A DNA stretch of 64,000 nt from Pristionchus mayeri (lineage: Eukaryota; Nematoda; Chromadorea; Rhabditida; Neodiplogasteridae). A program made the position numbers and the translations under genes. The stretch lies in the NCBI GenBank assembly GCA_036245805.1, contig BTRK01000002.1:20949067-21013066 (forward strand), written 5' to 3'. Shown one piece after another: positions 1 through 12,500 of this stretch (within the stretch, counting starts at the first letter, position 1; the number at the start of each line of letters is the position of its first letter). Under the pieces are notes generated by a model. The model made no database searches. It saw nothing but the letters and a program-made list of their open reading frames with translations, and had not been told where the DNA came from.

Positions 1-3000
1 TCAACAAGTATTGCATCAATCTCGTCATAATAATAGTATATCTGACCATATCAACAATCTCGGTGAGTGCCCGTCCCTCCTCAGTCTTTTCCTTCTTCGT
101 CCATTCGTATGTCCGATGAGTCTTCAACTCTCCCAGTCTGCAATCATTTATGAGAGACTTTCTGAGAGAACTGAGCAATTTCACCTATAAGCCGTACAGC
201 AAAAAATGAAATTTCCCAGAAATTTGCCCCAGGGGTAACTTTTCACGTAGAGTTCGAAAAATCGACCTTAGAAAGCCGTATCTCTTATCCCTCATTTCTC
301 GTGTCGCACTGCATTTGAGCGGTCGATTTTTGTATCTTTTGAACGGCTCATCCAAACTCCTTACATGTATAGTAATTGTGAAAGATCTCGATGAGATAAG
401 CATTTTTCCTGTTAGAAGTGGAGGACTAGCTCATCTGCGAAAAAAGTTATGAGCATTTGAAATATTCAAAAATGTCGTCCTAATTTTGTATGCTATACTT
501 ATGAGCCCGATTCTCTAAGAGTCGAACAATATCCCACAGGGACTGGCACAGCGTTTTTACGAGAATGTGTGAGGAGGGGTTCTCGAGGGTGCAGATCACG
601 ATGGTCAAGTTCATTTTGCGTCATCTCGATCGGTTAAGCCAGCCTGCATGTAGGCTTCATCTATAGTTCAGCTCATAACTCGGGAACCGAATTATGAATC
701 ATCTTCAAACTTTCACAGAGGTTGTATTAGTTGACTATGAATCTATCGATACCGAATTTTGAACAATGGTAAATATGCGCAAACTTAGTTCTCGAATATA
801 AGGAAAAAATCAAAGCAACGAATTATATGAGCAGATGCGCCTTGCTCTGCCGATCATTTTTCGTATGCATAGTATAGGGCTAAAGTTCTGCTCCCTTAAG
901 TTACATTTATTTTTCGGACTTTTTTTGCTCTTGCCGCGCAGATTGCGCCAGAGAAAGAGAAATGAGATTAATTTCCTTTGTTTGCACGATTTTGAAAGTG
1001 AAACTCATTCCATTTCAGACTCTATGGATCAATCTGCGCGGCAAGAGAACCTAAATAAGTCAGACAAATAAATGTAACTTAAGGGAGCAGAACTTTAGCC
1101 CTATACTATGCATACGAAAAATGATCGGCACAGCAAGGCGCATCTGATCATATAATTCGTTGCTTTGATTTTCTCCTTATATTCGGGAACTAAGTTTGCG
1201 CATATTTACCATTTTTGAAAATATGCAAATTCGATATCGATGGATTCATAGTCAACTAATACAACCTCTGTGAAAGTTTGAAGATGATTCATAATTCGGT
1301 TCCCGAGTTATGAGCTGAACTATACATGAAGCCTACATGCAGCCTGGCTTAACCGATCGAGATGACGCAAAATGAACTTGACCATCGTGATCTGCACCCT
1401 CGAGAACCCCCTTCTCATATATGCTCGTAAAAACGCTGTTCCGCATTTTGTTCGACTCTTAGAGAATCGGGCTCTTATACGCTTTTTTATTGTTTCATTC
1501 GAATCCTCGTTGAAAAGTACCCCTAGGATATTATTTTCAAGGGAAATTTCGTTCCTGATGGTGGTCGGCCAAGTTGTCGAAAGAGGACGAATTCAATTTT
1601 TTTTGTGGTTCTAAGCCGATCCACTGTGAACCACGATCCAATATTTTTAGTTGTTAACTCTACTAAGGTAGGGCAAAAATATCGCACCGAAAAAATATGC
1701 ATTATCTCAATTCTAAAAAATGGAATATTTTCATCTCGATTTTGTCCATGTTTAGACACATACAACTTTACCTTTTTCAATCATAATTCTAAATTGTCTT
1801 TGCAAATCTGGCAGTACATAGCCATGTAAGTCAGAAAATATTGAACATGGGGCCATCGCCAAAAAGGAAGGTAGGCATAATATTGCTTGAAATTGCAAAA
1901 TTCAGTGTCGTAAAAGAACAAAATTAAATTTCGAGCATTTTTTCGCGCGAATCTATCTAATTTTACAATAATAATGCTTCTCCAAACCATTACTCGACTT
2001 GTATGCATTATTGAGAAATATCAGCTGTTTTCGAAAAAAATGAATATTTTCATCTGTCCAAAAATCACATTTTTAAAAACGTGAAGATGTACATTTTACA
2101 AATATATTTTAGTTCTCCGATGTTGAAAAAGTTGTTTAGTGCAACAATAGCTCTCTAAACTTCACTTATTAACATTTTAAAATTATTTTTTACATTGCGA
2201 AATTGCAATTTCAAGCAATATTATGCCTACCTTCCTTATTGGTGATGGCCCCATGTTTAATATTTTCTGATTCATATGACAGTGTACTGCCAGATTTGCA
2301 AAGACAATTTAGAATTATGATTGAAAAAGTAAAGTTGTATGTGTCTAAACATGGACAAAATCGAGATGAAAATATTCCATTTTTTAGAATTGAGATAATG
2401 CATATTTTTTCGGTGCGATATTTTTGCCCTACCTTAGTAGAGTTAACAACTAAAAATATTGGATCGTGGTTCACAGTGGATCGGCTTAGAACCACATATA
2501 TTTTCAAAAAAATGGAATTCGTCCCCTTTCGGTAACTTGGCCGACCCCCATAAGGAACGAAAGTTCCCTTGAAAATAATATCCTAGGGGTACTTTTCAAC
2601 GAGGAATCGAATGAAATAATAAAAAAAAACGTATAAGTATAGCATACAAAATTAGGACGAAATTTTGAATCATTCAAACGCTCATAACTTTTTTCACAGA
2701 TGAGCTAGACCTTCACTTCTAACATGAAAAATGCGTATCTCATCGAGATCTTTCAGAATTACTATACATGTAAGGAGTTTGGATGAGCCGTTCAAAAGAT
2801 ACAAAAACCGACCGCTCAAATGCAGTGCGACACAAGAAATGAGGGGTAAGATATACAGCTTTCTAAGGTCGATTTTCGAACTCTACGTGAAAAGTTACTC
2901 CTGGGGACATACTTCTGGGAAATTTCATTTTTTGCTGTACTGCCTCTGGTAAATTATATCAGACGGTCTCTCTTATGCATCACATTTGAATATAAAATTA

Positions 3001-3972
3001 GCCAAATGAGTAAAAAAATAACAAAATTCATATTCGATTCATTCACTTTTCTTCGTTTTTTTCAAGTATGGCAAGCATTAAAAATGAGCGGCATACTTGG
3101 CCCATAAATGGGAGTTGGCAGTCTTGAAGTCGTTGAGAATGATGGCTGCATTCACGGGGTCGTTGATTCGACCAGAGACGAAGGTGGACATCTCCACCTC
3201 CTGCACTCGACGAGTCAGATCCATCGCTGCAACCAATCCCCCTCTCTCCCCTCGTTGCTGATGGAGAGACTGACCACTCCTGTGATGGACCACCACCCAT
3301 CCCTTCTCCATGGCAGCATGACACGCTTGATTCAGAGTCAGACTCTTCCCCGTCCCGAATGGTCCCCATAGACAGACACGAGTAGAGACACGATCCACGG
3401 AGCAACCATCCATCCAGGAGATCACCTCAACCATCCTCATTACATCAATGCAGACCTCCCAAGTGTAGACACTGAAGGCCTGATATATTCAGATTCAATG
3501 GTATATCCACTTTGCCTCAATCTCTACATGACAGACTGTCGTTTCTAATCAGCTGAACTCTGTAACTGGCTATCACTGCAGCCACTTGGTTCACTCTTCA
3601 TAAGGATGTAATCTACCTCGACGAGCGGTTCTCTCACGAGGGAGACGCATTCGGAGAGAGTCTCGCTCTGTCTCTTCATTGTCGACGGAAGATGCCTCCC
3701 CAGATTCAGCTGAACATTCCTTTTCACATCTACCACCTAGTTCCAATCACTCCTCCGTCTCTTCCCCTTCATCCCAATGGGATCATGACCAATGATAGCT
3801 AAGAGTAGTCTACCTGCTGGAAGTGTTCCTTGCTGATCTCGTACAATTTGCCGACATCCTCCTTCTTGAATGCAGGGAATGAAGATTGACAGGAGGAATA
3901 ATCTCGAATTCCAGAAGGAAGAGATCGAACCAGTCTAATCGCACGACTACGCATCTCTGAGATGGACATCAT
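1..3972 (-). CDS. DAP3: Small mitoribosomal subunit GTPase DAP3 (MRPS29), runs off left edge
   Basis: DAP3/mS29 is a nucleotide-binding protein of the small mitoribosomal subunit. The first exon (3814-3972) starts at MMSISEMRSR and is basic, like a mitochondrial targeting peptide. The second (3617-3736) contains LSECVSLVREPLVE, like the family's FNEACLMVRKP region. The third (3097-3479) carries the P-loop WGPFGTGKSLTLNQ and ends in NDFKTANSHLWAK; a 48-base in-frame stretch behind VVVHHRS looks like a small intron. The frame then meets a stop at about 3077, but GTATGC at 3096 is a good donor. At 137 a TTGCAG acceptor resumes with LGELKTHRTYEWTKKEK, which matches what follows in DAP3 (compare IKVQEKYVWNKRE). 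The gene is therefore intact here with a 2.96-kb intron holding two nested foldback elements, and its C-terminal part lies off the edge. Family assignment is firm; boundaries are by eye. Confidence 0.85.
191..2945. mobile_element. Large foldback (inverted-repeat) element A in the DAP3 intron
   Basis: Sequence from about 191 is the reverse complement of sequence ending about 2945, starting from the shared edge GTACAGCAAAAAATG. The left arm runs 191-502 and resumes 1475-1905; the right arm is about 2197-2945; a unique loop of about 290 bases lies between. The arms differ at scattered positions, so the insertion is not new. Short ORFs in the arms are mirror images of one another (for example 211-403 and 2731-2952) and show no known protein domain. 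With the nested insertion removed it is about 1.8 kb. No transposase is visible, so it is a non-autonomous element. Confidence 0.85.
503..1474. mobile_element. Foldback element B inserted in the left arm of element A, TSD TTAT
   Basis: A 972-base element begins GAGCCCGATTCTCTAAGAG and ends with the exact reverse complement CTCTTAGAGAATCGGGCTC. The arms are about 415 bases (503-918 and 1069-1474), with a spacer of about 150 bases that contains a short internal inverted pair (TGCGCGGCAAGAG). TTAT stands on both sides (499-502 and 1475-1478). In the undisturbed right arm of element A the same place reads, on the reverse strand, GCTATACTTATACG with one TTAT, so this is an empty-site comparison within one locus. 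No transposase ORF is present. Confidence 0.9.
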
Positions 3973-4133
3973 CACCTCATCTAATCAATAAAAAAGGATT
4001 GCAGTAGCATGTGGAGAACAACCACAATATTTCAATATTCACCGACTAAGTGTCTTAAAAACAGTTTATAACAATCATCAACATTCCATAACAAAAACAA
4101 AAAGGCCATATGGGAATGGGCTAACAAGGGGTC

Positions 4134-6035
4134 TCAATGGGATGCTCCTGCATACTGGAATTCTCCACTCTGTTCGTAATCAGCCATATCCAATGCTACT
4201 TCGCAACTCTCCCGAACAACTCGCTGAAATTAATTCGAAAAATAAGTCTTGGAGATGCAGACAAGAATTGGTGAGCTTATTGCTCGAAAACCAAGTAAAT
4301 GTAGGACCTCTTCATCCTTGGCGTATTCCTCGAGTATCTTGACACATTCGTCGGAGGCGATTGCCCCCAGTGCCTCTGCACACTCATGACGAACCATGCA
4401 GTTCTCACTCGAGAGGAAGAGACGACTCTCAACCATCACACTCTCACACTCGCTATCCCCTTGCTAAATACAATATCTAATAGTATTGTTTCCCCATAAA
4501 TCAGAGGTGATAAATACCTTCAATTGCTCCGTAGCGACGGGAGATTGAACTTGACCGAGGACGTAAGCAATTTCATGGCGGAAGAGGGCCGAATCCTCAC
4601 AGAAGAGTCCAGACGCAAGGGCAGTTATCGATCTACAGTACACACTCATTGTGACAACAACATGATCATAACTATTCATTCGAGGAAATGATAAAAATTC
4701 ACCTTCGGATCAGTCTATCTAATGTGGATCAAGATTTAAGTAAATCCTCCAAAGATGTTGGACTGCTTGTAAGCCCACAAATATAAAATGTAAATTTGTA
4801 AAAATAAGTGAGCCCCACTTATTTTTACAAATTTACTCGTTCGCAAGAAACGATTGGAAATATTGTCACCGTATTATCGGACCGCCCTGTAATCAATACG
4901 AACTACTCACTCATCTGTGTTTATGTTCCTGAGCGTGAACATGGCACGATAACGATCCCATAGAGTTTGCTTCTCATCAACCAGAACTTGTCGCAGCTCC
5001 TCCACATTTTTGGACTCGTGAGAAGGAGTGGGATCTGCCATTTATATTCATTTTTTCTGTTCTTTAAATAATAGTTTTAAAAAACAATTTAAATATTATT
5101 TTGAGACCTAGCGTAATGTAAGATATTGTTCGTACTGCGATGGTACGCTTATTGTGAACTCCGAGAATTCATCTAGGTACTAAGAACGTAATTCCCATTT
5201 TGTTATCCTATTAACATAAACATTGATATTAAATCAGAATGTGTTACTCATGACAATTACACCCAAAATGCGCACCAACGGAGTCGTAGGGACTCTTAGT
5301 TCCATCTTCGCATCCATTCACGTATTCTAGTCGAGCAGCAGCCAGCACACACGTCTCTGCTACTTCCGGAAGGGGGTCGGACGAATACTTCTTAAGCAGA
5401 TCGAGCACCGAGATATCACCGATTGCTCCCAGAGCCTCGCCCGCCTCGTGGCGAACCATCGGTTCTGCAATATTCTACTACTTAGTCGCTGTAAAGCACC
5501 TTTCTTCGCCTCCTCCCCCATATACATTATTCATACGCATTAAGAAGCAACTTTAAGTAGTCATTTCTGTCGGTATTTCATTCTAGGCTTCTATAGCAGT
5601 GCGGTAAAACTGCTAACGAAATCAACCAGTCAAGAAAACATTGATGGAAAGTACAAATTTGGAAGCAGCTCACCCTGTGCAACATCTTCTAGTGTCTTGA
5701 TGAGAATAGGAATAGCGGATTTGTTTTGCATTTGGCCGAGACAATAAGCGAGTTCATGTTTGAGAAGAGCTGATTCGTCATTGAGACACTTTCCAATCCA
5801 CTCCACACTACGATCGTCACCCACGTTGCGTAGAGCAAAGAGTGCACGAAAACGGGCCTTGAGAGGCAAACTGAGTAAAAAGATTTAACCACTTGTCCTG
5901 ATTGTATTTTGAACAACCTAATCGATATCAAGTTGTCCAATCCAAATAAGGAATGATCACGAGTAAAATGTATTACCTGGTATTGCCCAAAGTCTGTCCA
6001 AAGTTGTCTATCTGTTCGGATGTGAGCCCGTGCAT
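4134..6035 (-). CDS. DOHH: Deoxyhypusine hydroxylase (HEAT-repeat di-iron enzyme)
   Basis: DOHH hydroxylates the deoxyhypusine residue of eIF5A, the last step of hypusine formation, in the cytosol. The start is [19 protein letters not shown]. Four His-Glu motifs that bind the two irons are all visible: [32 protein letters not shown] and [12 protein letters not shown]. The first and second pairs belong to two mirrored HEAT half-domains, joined by [19 protein letters not shown] and [16 protein letters not shown]. The last exon, after an ATTTCAG acceptor, reads [18 protein letters not shown], diagnostic of the family, and ends FQYAGASH. About six exons make a protein of usual length (near 300 residues). 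It is complete, convergent with nothing, and shares a 5' region with the NIPBL gene. Very confident. Confidence 0.95.
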
Positions 6036-6528
6036 TCTAAAAAATACAATTAATAAGAAATGCGAAAGAAAATCGATAAAGAGGCAAAACAGGACCGGAA
6101 CCATAAATCCTGAAAAAAGCAAATCTCACTAGCGGGTGTTTAAATATATGGTCTTTTTGGAAATTTTTCACGGACTTTGTGTTCTTATTTTCCTATCACT
6201 TTGATCACGTTTTTGAAATGGTTGTAAAATTGTCACATAAATGGAGAGGTACATTAAAATATTACCGCCGTACATGACCGAAGAGTTAAAATCCCGCAAG
6301 ACGACTTTTGCGGCCAAAAGCTGTCTTTTTACCGGATGTTATGTTTGATTTCCCGGCTTGGTGTCCCTAGCTAGTCGACCTGGTCAAATCTGTTACTAGA
6401 CCTTTGTTTGTGGTTTTGACGTGTTTTTCCATGTCGTTCGACTCTCTAATAACTTCAATCGTTCTTTCAAGGATCTTATGATACTATCTTGAGTGTATTT
6501 GGAAAGGTGAAACACCTCGACATCCACC
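6036..6528. promoter_or_regulatory. Shared 5' region between DOHH (-) and NIPBL (+)
   Basis: The 493 bases separate two divergent start codons and must hold both promoters. No TATA box or recognised repeat was found. It is AT-rich next to DOHH, and a possible 3' splice site just before the NIPBL start was not obvious. A bidirectional promoter is inferred from layout only. Confidence 0.5.
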
Positions 6529-9500
6529 ATGGATCCTCATCATTTACAGGTTCGTTTAACGATTTAGAAATGCATTACTCTAACTATTATTTGCTGAGCG
6601 ATTTTTTAAATGTTATTATTTTTAGAACAACTTGGGCATGAACGGGATGCAGAACTACCAGTTTCTAATGCAACAACAGCAGCAACAACCACAGCAACAA
6701 CCACAGGCGCCCATTCCAAACCAAGCCCAGTTCAGCTCCTTTCAACAACTATATCAGGCACCTCAAATAAATGTACTATTGTTCCTCCATTTTTCTCTTC
6801 AAATTCAATCTTTAGATGTTCTCGGATCCTGCTGCATTATTCATTCAACCGAATCAACATCCAAATCAGAATCTTCTCTTTCACATGCAAGCGCAGCCCC
6901 AGATGTATCAACAACAAGTAGTGTAGTGTCTCTTTTTATTTGTTTTAATTTACATTTTCAGCTTTACCAACAGCAGATGCTGCAGCAGCAACAACAACAT
7001 CAACAGCAACAACCACAGTACCTTATGCAGCAAGCACTCCAGCAGGTAACTCGAATATAGCATTGGATACATTGGAATGATTAACGTCTATCTTCAGGCT
7101 CAGCAGCACCATCACCAGCAGCAATTGCAGCATTCTCAGGGACCGACTGAGGCGGAATTGAGACAGCAAAGGCTTATAGAACAGCAGAATAGGCAAATGG
7201 AGCAAACTAGAAAGGTAGTTTTTTGCTTTTCCGAAGTACATCAAAACAATTCAAATTTGGGCTACCTAAATGCTTCAAATCTACAAGTAACCATTAATAT
7301 CGCAATTGCAGAATAAATATGGCTATATTTATAGTAATTGGATAATATTGAGGCTCAGGAGCAGGAAGCAGCTGCACGTCGTAAGCAAGAAATGGAAGAG
7401 GCGAAGAAATTGGAGCAGATGAGGATTGAAGAAGAGAAGATGAGGAGAATGGCTGAGGAAGAAACGAGAAGGAGAAGGGAGATTGAAGAGAGGAAGCGAA
7501 GGGAAGAAGAGAAGAAACAAGAGGAGGTACACATGATTCACTATTTTAGTAGATATTAATGATTACGGAATTGTGAATTAATGAGTATCTAATTCAGCTA
7601 CGTCGGATCGAAGCAGAGGAAGAAGAAAGGAAGAAGGTTGCCGAAGATGCTAAGAATGAGATACTGAAGAAGAGCGAAATGATCCCCAGACCATTCACCC
7701 TCGTCGCTTGTGCTCCTTTGACTAAGTGTGAGTATTCATGCCACTCTTGGATAATATCATTTAAGTAGAAGTATGCATCAGTTTCATTCACCCATGTGCT
7801 ATTGTGTGTTATGGAAGGGTTTCGATTGCAGTGACGGGAGTGCTTCCATTCCCATCGGAGGCCCCCTCCACTGCCCCCTCTTCCGCGCTCTGCCCTCCCG
7901 ATTCTCTCAATACTTGTCTTAATAATTTTGATCCGGAGACCATCGGAATCATCGCGGAAGCTCTGGGAGCTGTCGATATCAGTCATGTGTATGTCCTACA
8001 ATTGTTTGAAATCTTTAGTATTTCCTCAATTGGGTTATGACATCGCTTTTAAATATTAGATTGCAGTATGGTGCGAGGAGAGGAGATGAAGGAGGAAATG
8101 AGTGAGCAGCACTCGGAACATCCCCCACTCATCGCCAAACTAATGGAGATGAACTCGTCCATTCTCTCCGTCGATGAAGAGATCAACAATCTACTAAGTG
8201 CATTCGATGGAACTGATATGGATGTGAGTGAAAAGGAGAGAGAAATGTACAATCTAGTGACGCTCTTAGAGAGATTTTGAATTGTAGACGTCTGGAGCAT
8301 CGGACGGGATGGGAGGACCTTCTAGCAGTTCCCATCAACCAATTACCACTCCAAACAATGCTGAAGCTCTCCGTCGAATGATCTCATTGGGGAAACAGCC
8401 AAAGGGGAAAGGGGGCAATAAGGGAGGGAGGAAGAAGGATATGGTGAGTGGTTGGAGAGGGGAACTTAGTGGATCATTATTTGGTCGTAGGTGGAAGATC
8501 TGTTTGACTCTCTCACTGATTACTTCGATCCTTCGGACAGAAGGAGGAAAAGGCAGAAGGTGAAGACTTACGAGGAGGAGCAAGTGAGTCATTCCGTGCA
8601 ATATTTGTGTAGATCTGATTAAAGCATGCTTCGGGTTACTTCGGGTTTGTTTACATTATCGAAGAAAACCTCGCTGTTACTCCGCAAATCTTGCTTATTT
8701 TGGCATCATTTGTAATGAGAAGATTGTAAAACGCATTATTTTTTCGATGTAAGCTATCGTTTCTAACGAGTTCTTTCAGTTGGAGACTCGTGAATTGGAG
8801 ATGGTAGCTGCTAGTGAAATGAAGAGTGCAGAGAGAGCCAAAGAGAGGGAGAAGGAGAACGAATTGATGGTCAATGACATCGAACAACTCGAAGAGGGAA
8901 AGTGAGTACCTTTGAGATGCATTTCTATCATCGATGAACGAGTTTACAGATTCTTCGAGAAGAAACGGCAGAAGAAGAAGGAGCGAGAGCCAGAGAGACC
9001 ACCCACTCCGACGGAAGTATTGAGACAAAGAGAAGAGGAATGGAGAGAACGAGAGAGGAGAAGGTGAGAGAAGAGAAAGGAGGAGTAGGATGAATCCATT
9101 CAATTGATAGACACGAGAAGAGGAGGAAACGAATGGATGAGAGTGAGGATCACTGGAGTAATGATGTGAGGGCAGAGAATGAGAGTCTCTCTCGATGCTC
9201 CCATCTCATCGATACCGTACTCGACTCCATCGATATCGATGCCAATGAGATTGACGGTACTAATATTATTTACTATGCTGCGCATGTCTCAAAAATCAAG
9301 TGAAAATTGTTGGAAAAAATATAATTTCAGAAGAGAGTGAGATGCCTCAGGAACTATTGGTGGATAGAGGACTGCTGGAGCAATTGAGAGGAGAAGTGCA
9401 GAAACTGAAGATGTACAAGAAGATGCACGAAGTGAGATTGGAGAGGGAGGGGGGGGGGAGAGGGGAGAGCAGTGAGGGATTGAAGGTACCCACGGATCGA

Positions 9501-12500
9501 GTGACGCGATTGTTGACTATCCTGGAGAGGAACATGCGAGATGTGATTGCGAGTGAGGGGGGGGCAGCCATCGTCCCCATCACTGACGAGGAATGTGCAG
9601 AGGAGGAGAATGAACTATTCCGAGAGATGATCGACGATAGACTGCAGAGAGGGGCTGATGCTGCTTGCACTGCACTCATTGCTATCACTGCCAATAAAAT
9701 GCCCAAGATGGTGAGTGTCTCCTGCCCCTCCTTCCCCTCTCCCCTCTGACTGGTGTGTGTTGAGGTGTTCCTGGAGGACACGATGGAACGTGCAGTGCAA
9801 GTGTGCAAGCAGTACCTCTCCACAATCATCTTCCCTGCATCCGATGTTCTCTACCAGGGAGTGAACAAGAGCAAGAGAATCGGTCAGCCATCCATCCCCA
9901 TACAGTCACATTTCCATTCTCAATCACAATGTATCAAGAGTTGTTAAAAAGCCAGAGTAATTCTATATTCCTATTTAATCTACTAAATGTATACTGATTG
10001 ATTCCATATTTTGTCACTCGACATTAGATTGAAATGATAGGTTCAAAGAGATGTGACTACACAAGTAGTACTGTGCACTGCAGTGGAGGAGACTCCTCGT
10101 AAGAAACGGAAGACGGGAGGAGTCAATCGGACGCCCATCGTGCAGATATTGTACACGAGGATGCTCGATCTGATGGGCTGTTTCGGAGAACTCGTGAGTC
10201 CATTCAGACTAGGCACTCTTCTCATTCTACACTTCAACCACTATCATGAAAAAACTGCGTAGAAGCAAAATTTTGGGCGATCTTCTTGGTTCCTTTTTCA
10301 CTTACAGTTATCATAATAATGTAGTGATGGATAGTTGATGGACAATGCGGTATCTCCCATTCAGGTCCGTCATCATTCGCTCCCTGATACATTCTACCAT
10401 CAACTGAATACTGCTGCTCTCTCCTGCTTCTTTGTCAATAATATCGCAGAATTGCAATTGAAGGTAATTTAGAAATTAGGAAATATTTATTATGGCAATC
10501 AAATGCAGATTTGTAGATCCTTTTAGCAATGCAGGCTGGGTTTCTTTTTTTGTAGTACAACTGAATTTTTTTAGGCGATGACAGTGCTGGCGAACATCTT
10601 CTCCCGAGTGGACGACCATATTCGAATGCCTCTCATCACGGATATACTCAATTCACTCCATCGATTACCTCCCAAGACTAATGCCAACTGGTGAAAATTT
10701 TAGAAGACATGGATGAACTGTGAATGCCTCCTTCCAGCTACGCCCTCTCGAACAACCTCACCATTAGTTACTCTTCCTGCCTCTTCATGCTCCTCATCCA
10801 ATCGAGTATCAAGGTGAGTGCCCCCTCTCCATCTCCCTCTCTCTCCTCTCTTCAGATTCCTCATCGTCGTCGTCGTCGAGAGGAAGAGGAGGAGGACGAC
10901 GACGTGATCAGGGACTTCTCCAAGGAAGATGCAGTACTCAGGGAATCGATCGGAGAGGCGAAGACTCTCTGCAACAAGTTCATTGTTGGCTTCCTTTCCA
11001 AGTGGGTCACACATTCTTCACAGTACTTTATCTGGATAAAATGGGAATGTTGGTCGACTATAGTGGTTGATTTGAGAGTGGTGGCGAAGGGCGAGGAGGA
11101 GTATCGGAATCTATTCTCCATCTTCCTTCAGGATCTACTATCGGCATTCATGGTATCTTATTTGATCTGCTATTTCAGTGATTCAAAAGTTAGTCTTGTC
11201 TACAAAGTGAATTAGGATGGTTGTGCAGGTGCCGGAGTGGCCAGTGGCAGAGATGGTCCTCTGTGCAGTTGGAGCATACATATGCACCCTGTTCAGGTAG
11301 GAATGAGGGGAAGGAGAGAGAGAGAGGATGAACTCTTTTGAGGAACAAAGTGGACGTATCTGTCCGATGCCTCATAATGGAGTATCTCGGACTCATTTGT
11401 GCCCGTCTGAGTAAGGAGAAGAAGGAGAGAGGGAGTGATGCAGAAGCCAGACTCACCATGATCGTCAAGACTCTCCTCTATTGTGAAAGAGACGATGAGA
11501 GGACTAGTATGGAGGAGATCGATGTGTCTGAAGTGAGCACAAGGGATGGGAAGGGGGGGGAGGGGGAGGGGATGGGAGGAGAGAGATGAAAGTTGCAGAT
11601 GTCCAGCAACGAATTGCTGCGTAAGGCAGAGAAGGGACTCATCGACTTCCTCGTTCTTTCCAATTCTTCTTCTGAGGTACTCTCTGCCCTCTCCCTCTCC
11701 CTCATCAACTGCTCCATTCCAGTTCTCAGTGGAGTACGCGATCAAGTACTACGTGGGGGATTGGTATCGAATGACGATGGAGGATATCGAGGGATGCAGG
11801 GAGAGACACAAGACTACCAAGGAAGAGGCTGAGAACGACAAGGCATTGCTTCTACTCCTATTAGACCTCTCGAATCACAACTAGCCAAGTTGTTGTAGGA
11901 ACGGAGGAAGGCCGATCGGAAGTTGGAGAAAGTAGAGGAGAAGGGAAGGAAGCAGAAGGAATTCTTGCTGGAATTGAGTGACAAGAAGATGATAAGGAAG
12001 AGGGCGGACCAAGTGGCGTAAGTTGGGGGGGGGGGGGGGTCATCCAGCCTTCCTCTTACTCAACTCCCTCTCTTCAGTCGATCTAATTCGGTAATGTTGA
12101 ATGCTGATGCTCTCTGGCTCATCAAACATCTCGCCATGAACAGAGACTTCTGCAACAACTTCGACCCATTCCTCAAACAGGTTGGGATGAAAGCATCGTT
12201 ACCGAGACAATTTTAGAAAAAGTATATACAAACTGCATGGTTGGAATAAGTTTATGTATGGGGTAGTACTGTCTGATCTCGTCCAGGACCAATGTACTAT
12301 TCTGCAGATTCTATTGGGAGTGACCTCCGAGGGAGCAGTCGGATTGAGAACGAGAGCGATGAAGTCACTAACTCAAATCATCGAAGTGGACTACACCGTA
12401 TTAGGACTCGTGAGTCTCCCCCTCCCTCTTCCTCCCTCCTTCCACTCGATGGTTGAACTGTTCCCCTGAAGGGAGACGTCCGCCGTTCGGTGCAAACTCG

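Noticed and set aside
185..2952. Several 70-110 codon ORFs on both strands
   Set aside because: They are mirror copies in the arms of the foldback elements, without domains or codon bias, and follow repeat borders rather than splice sites.
3043..3440. DAP3 ended early by a stop codon (pseudogene)
   Set aside because: A donor just before the stop and a matching exon at 47-137 continue the family sequence in phase.
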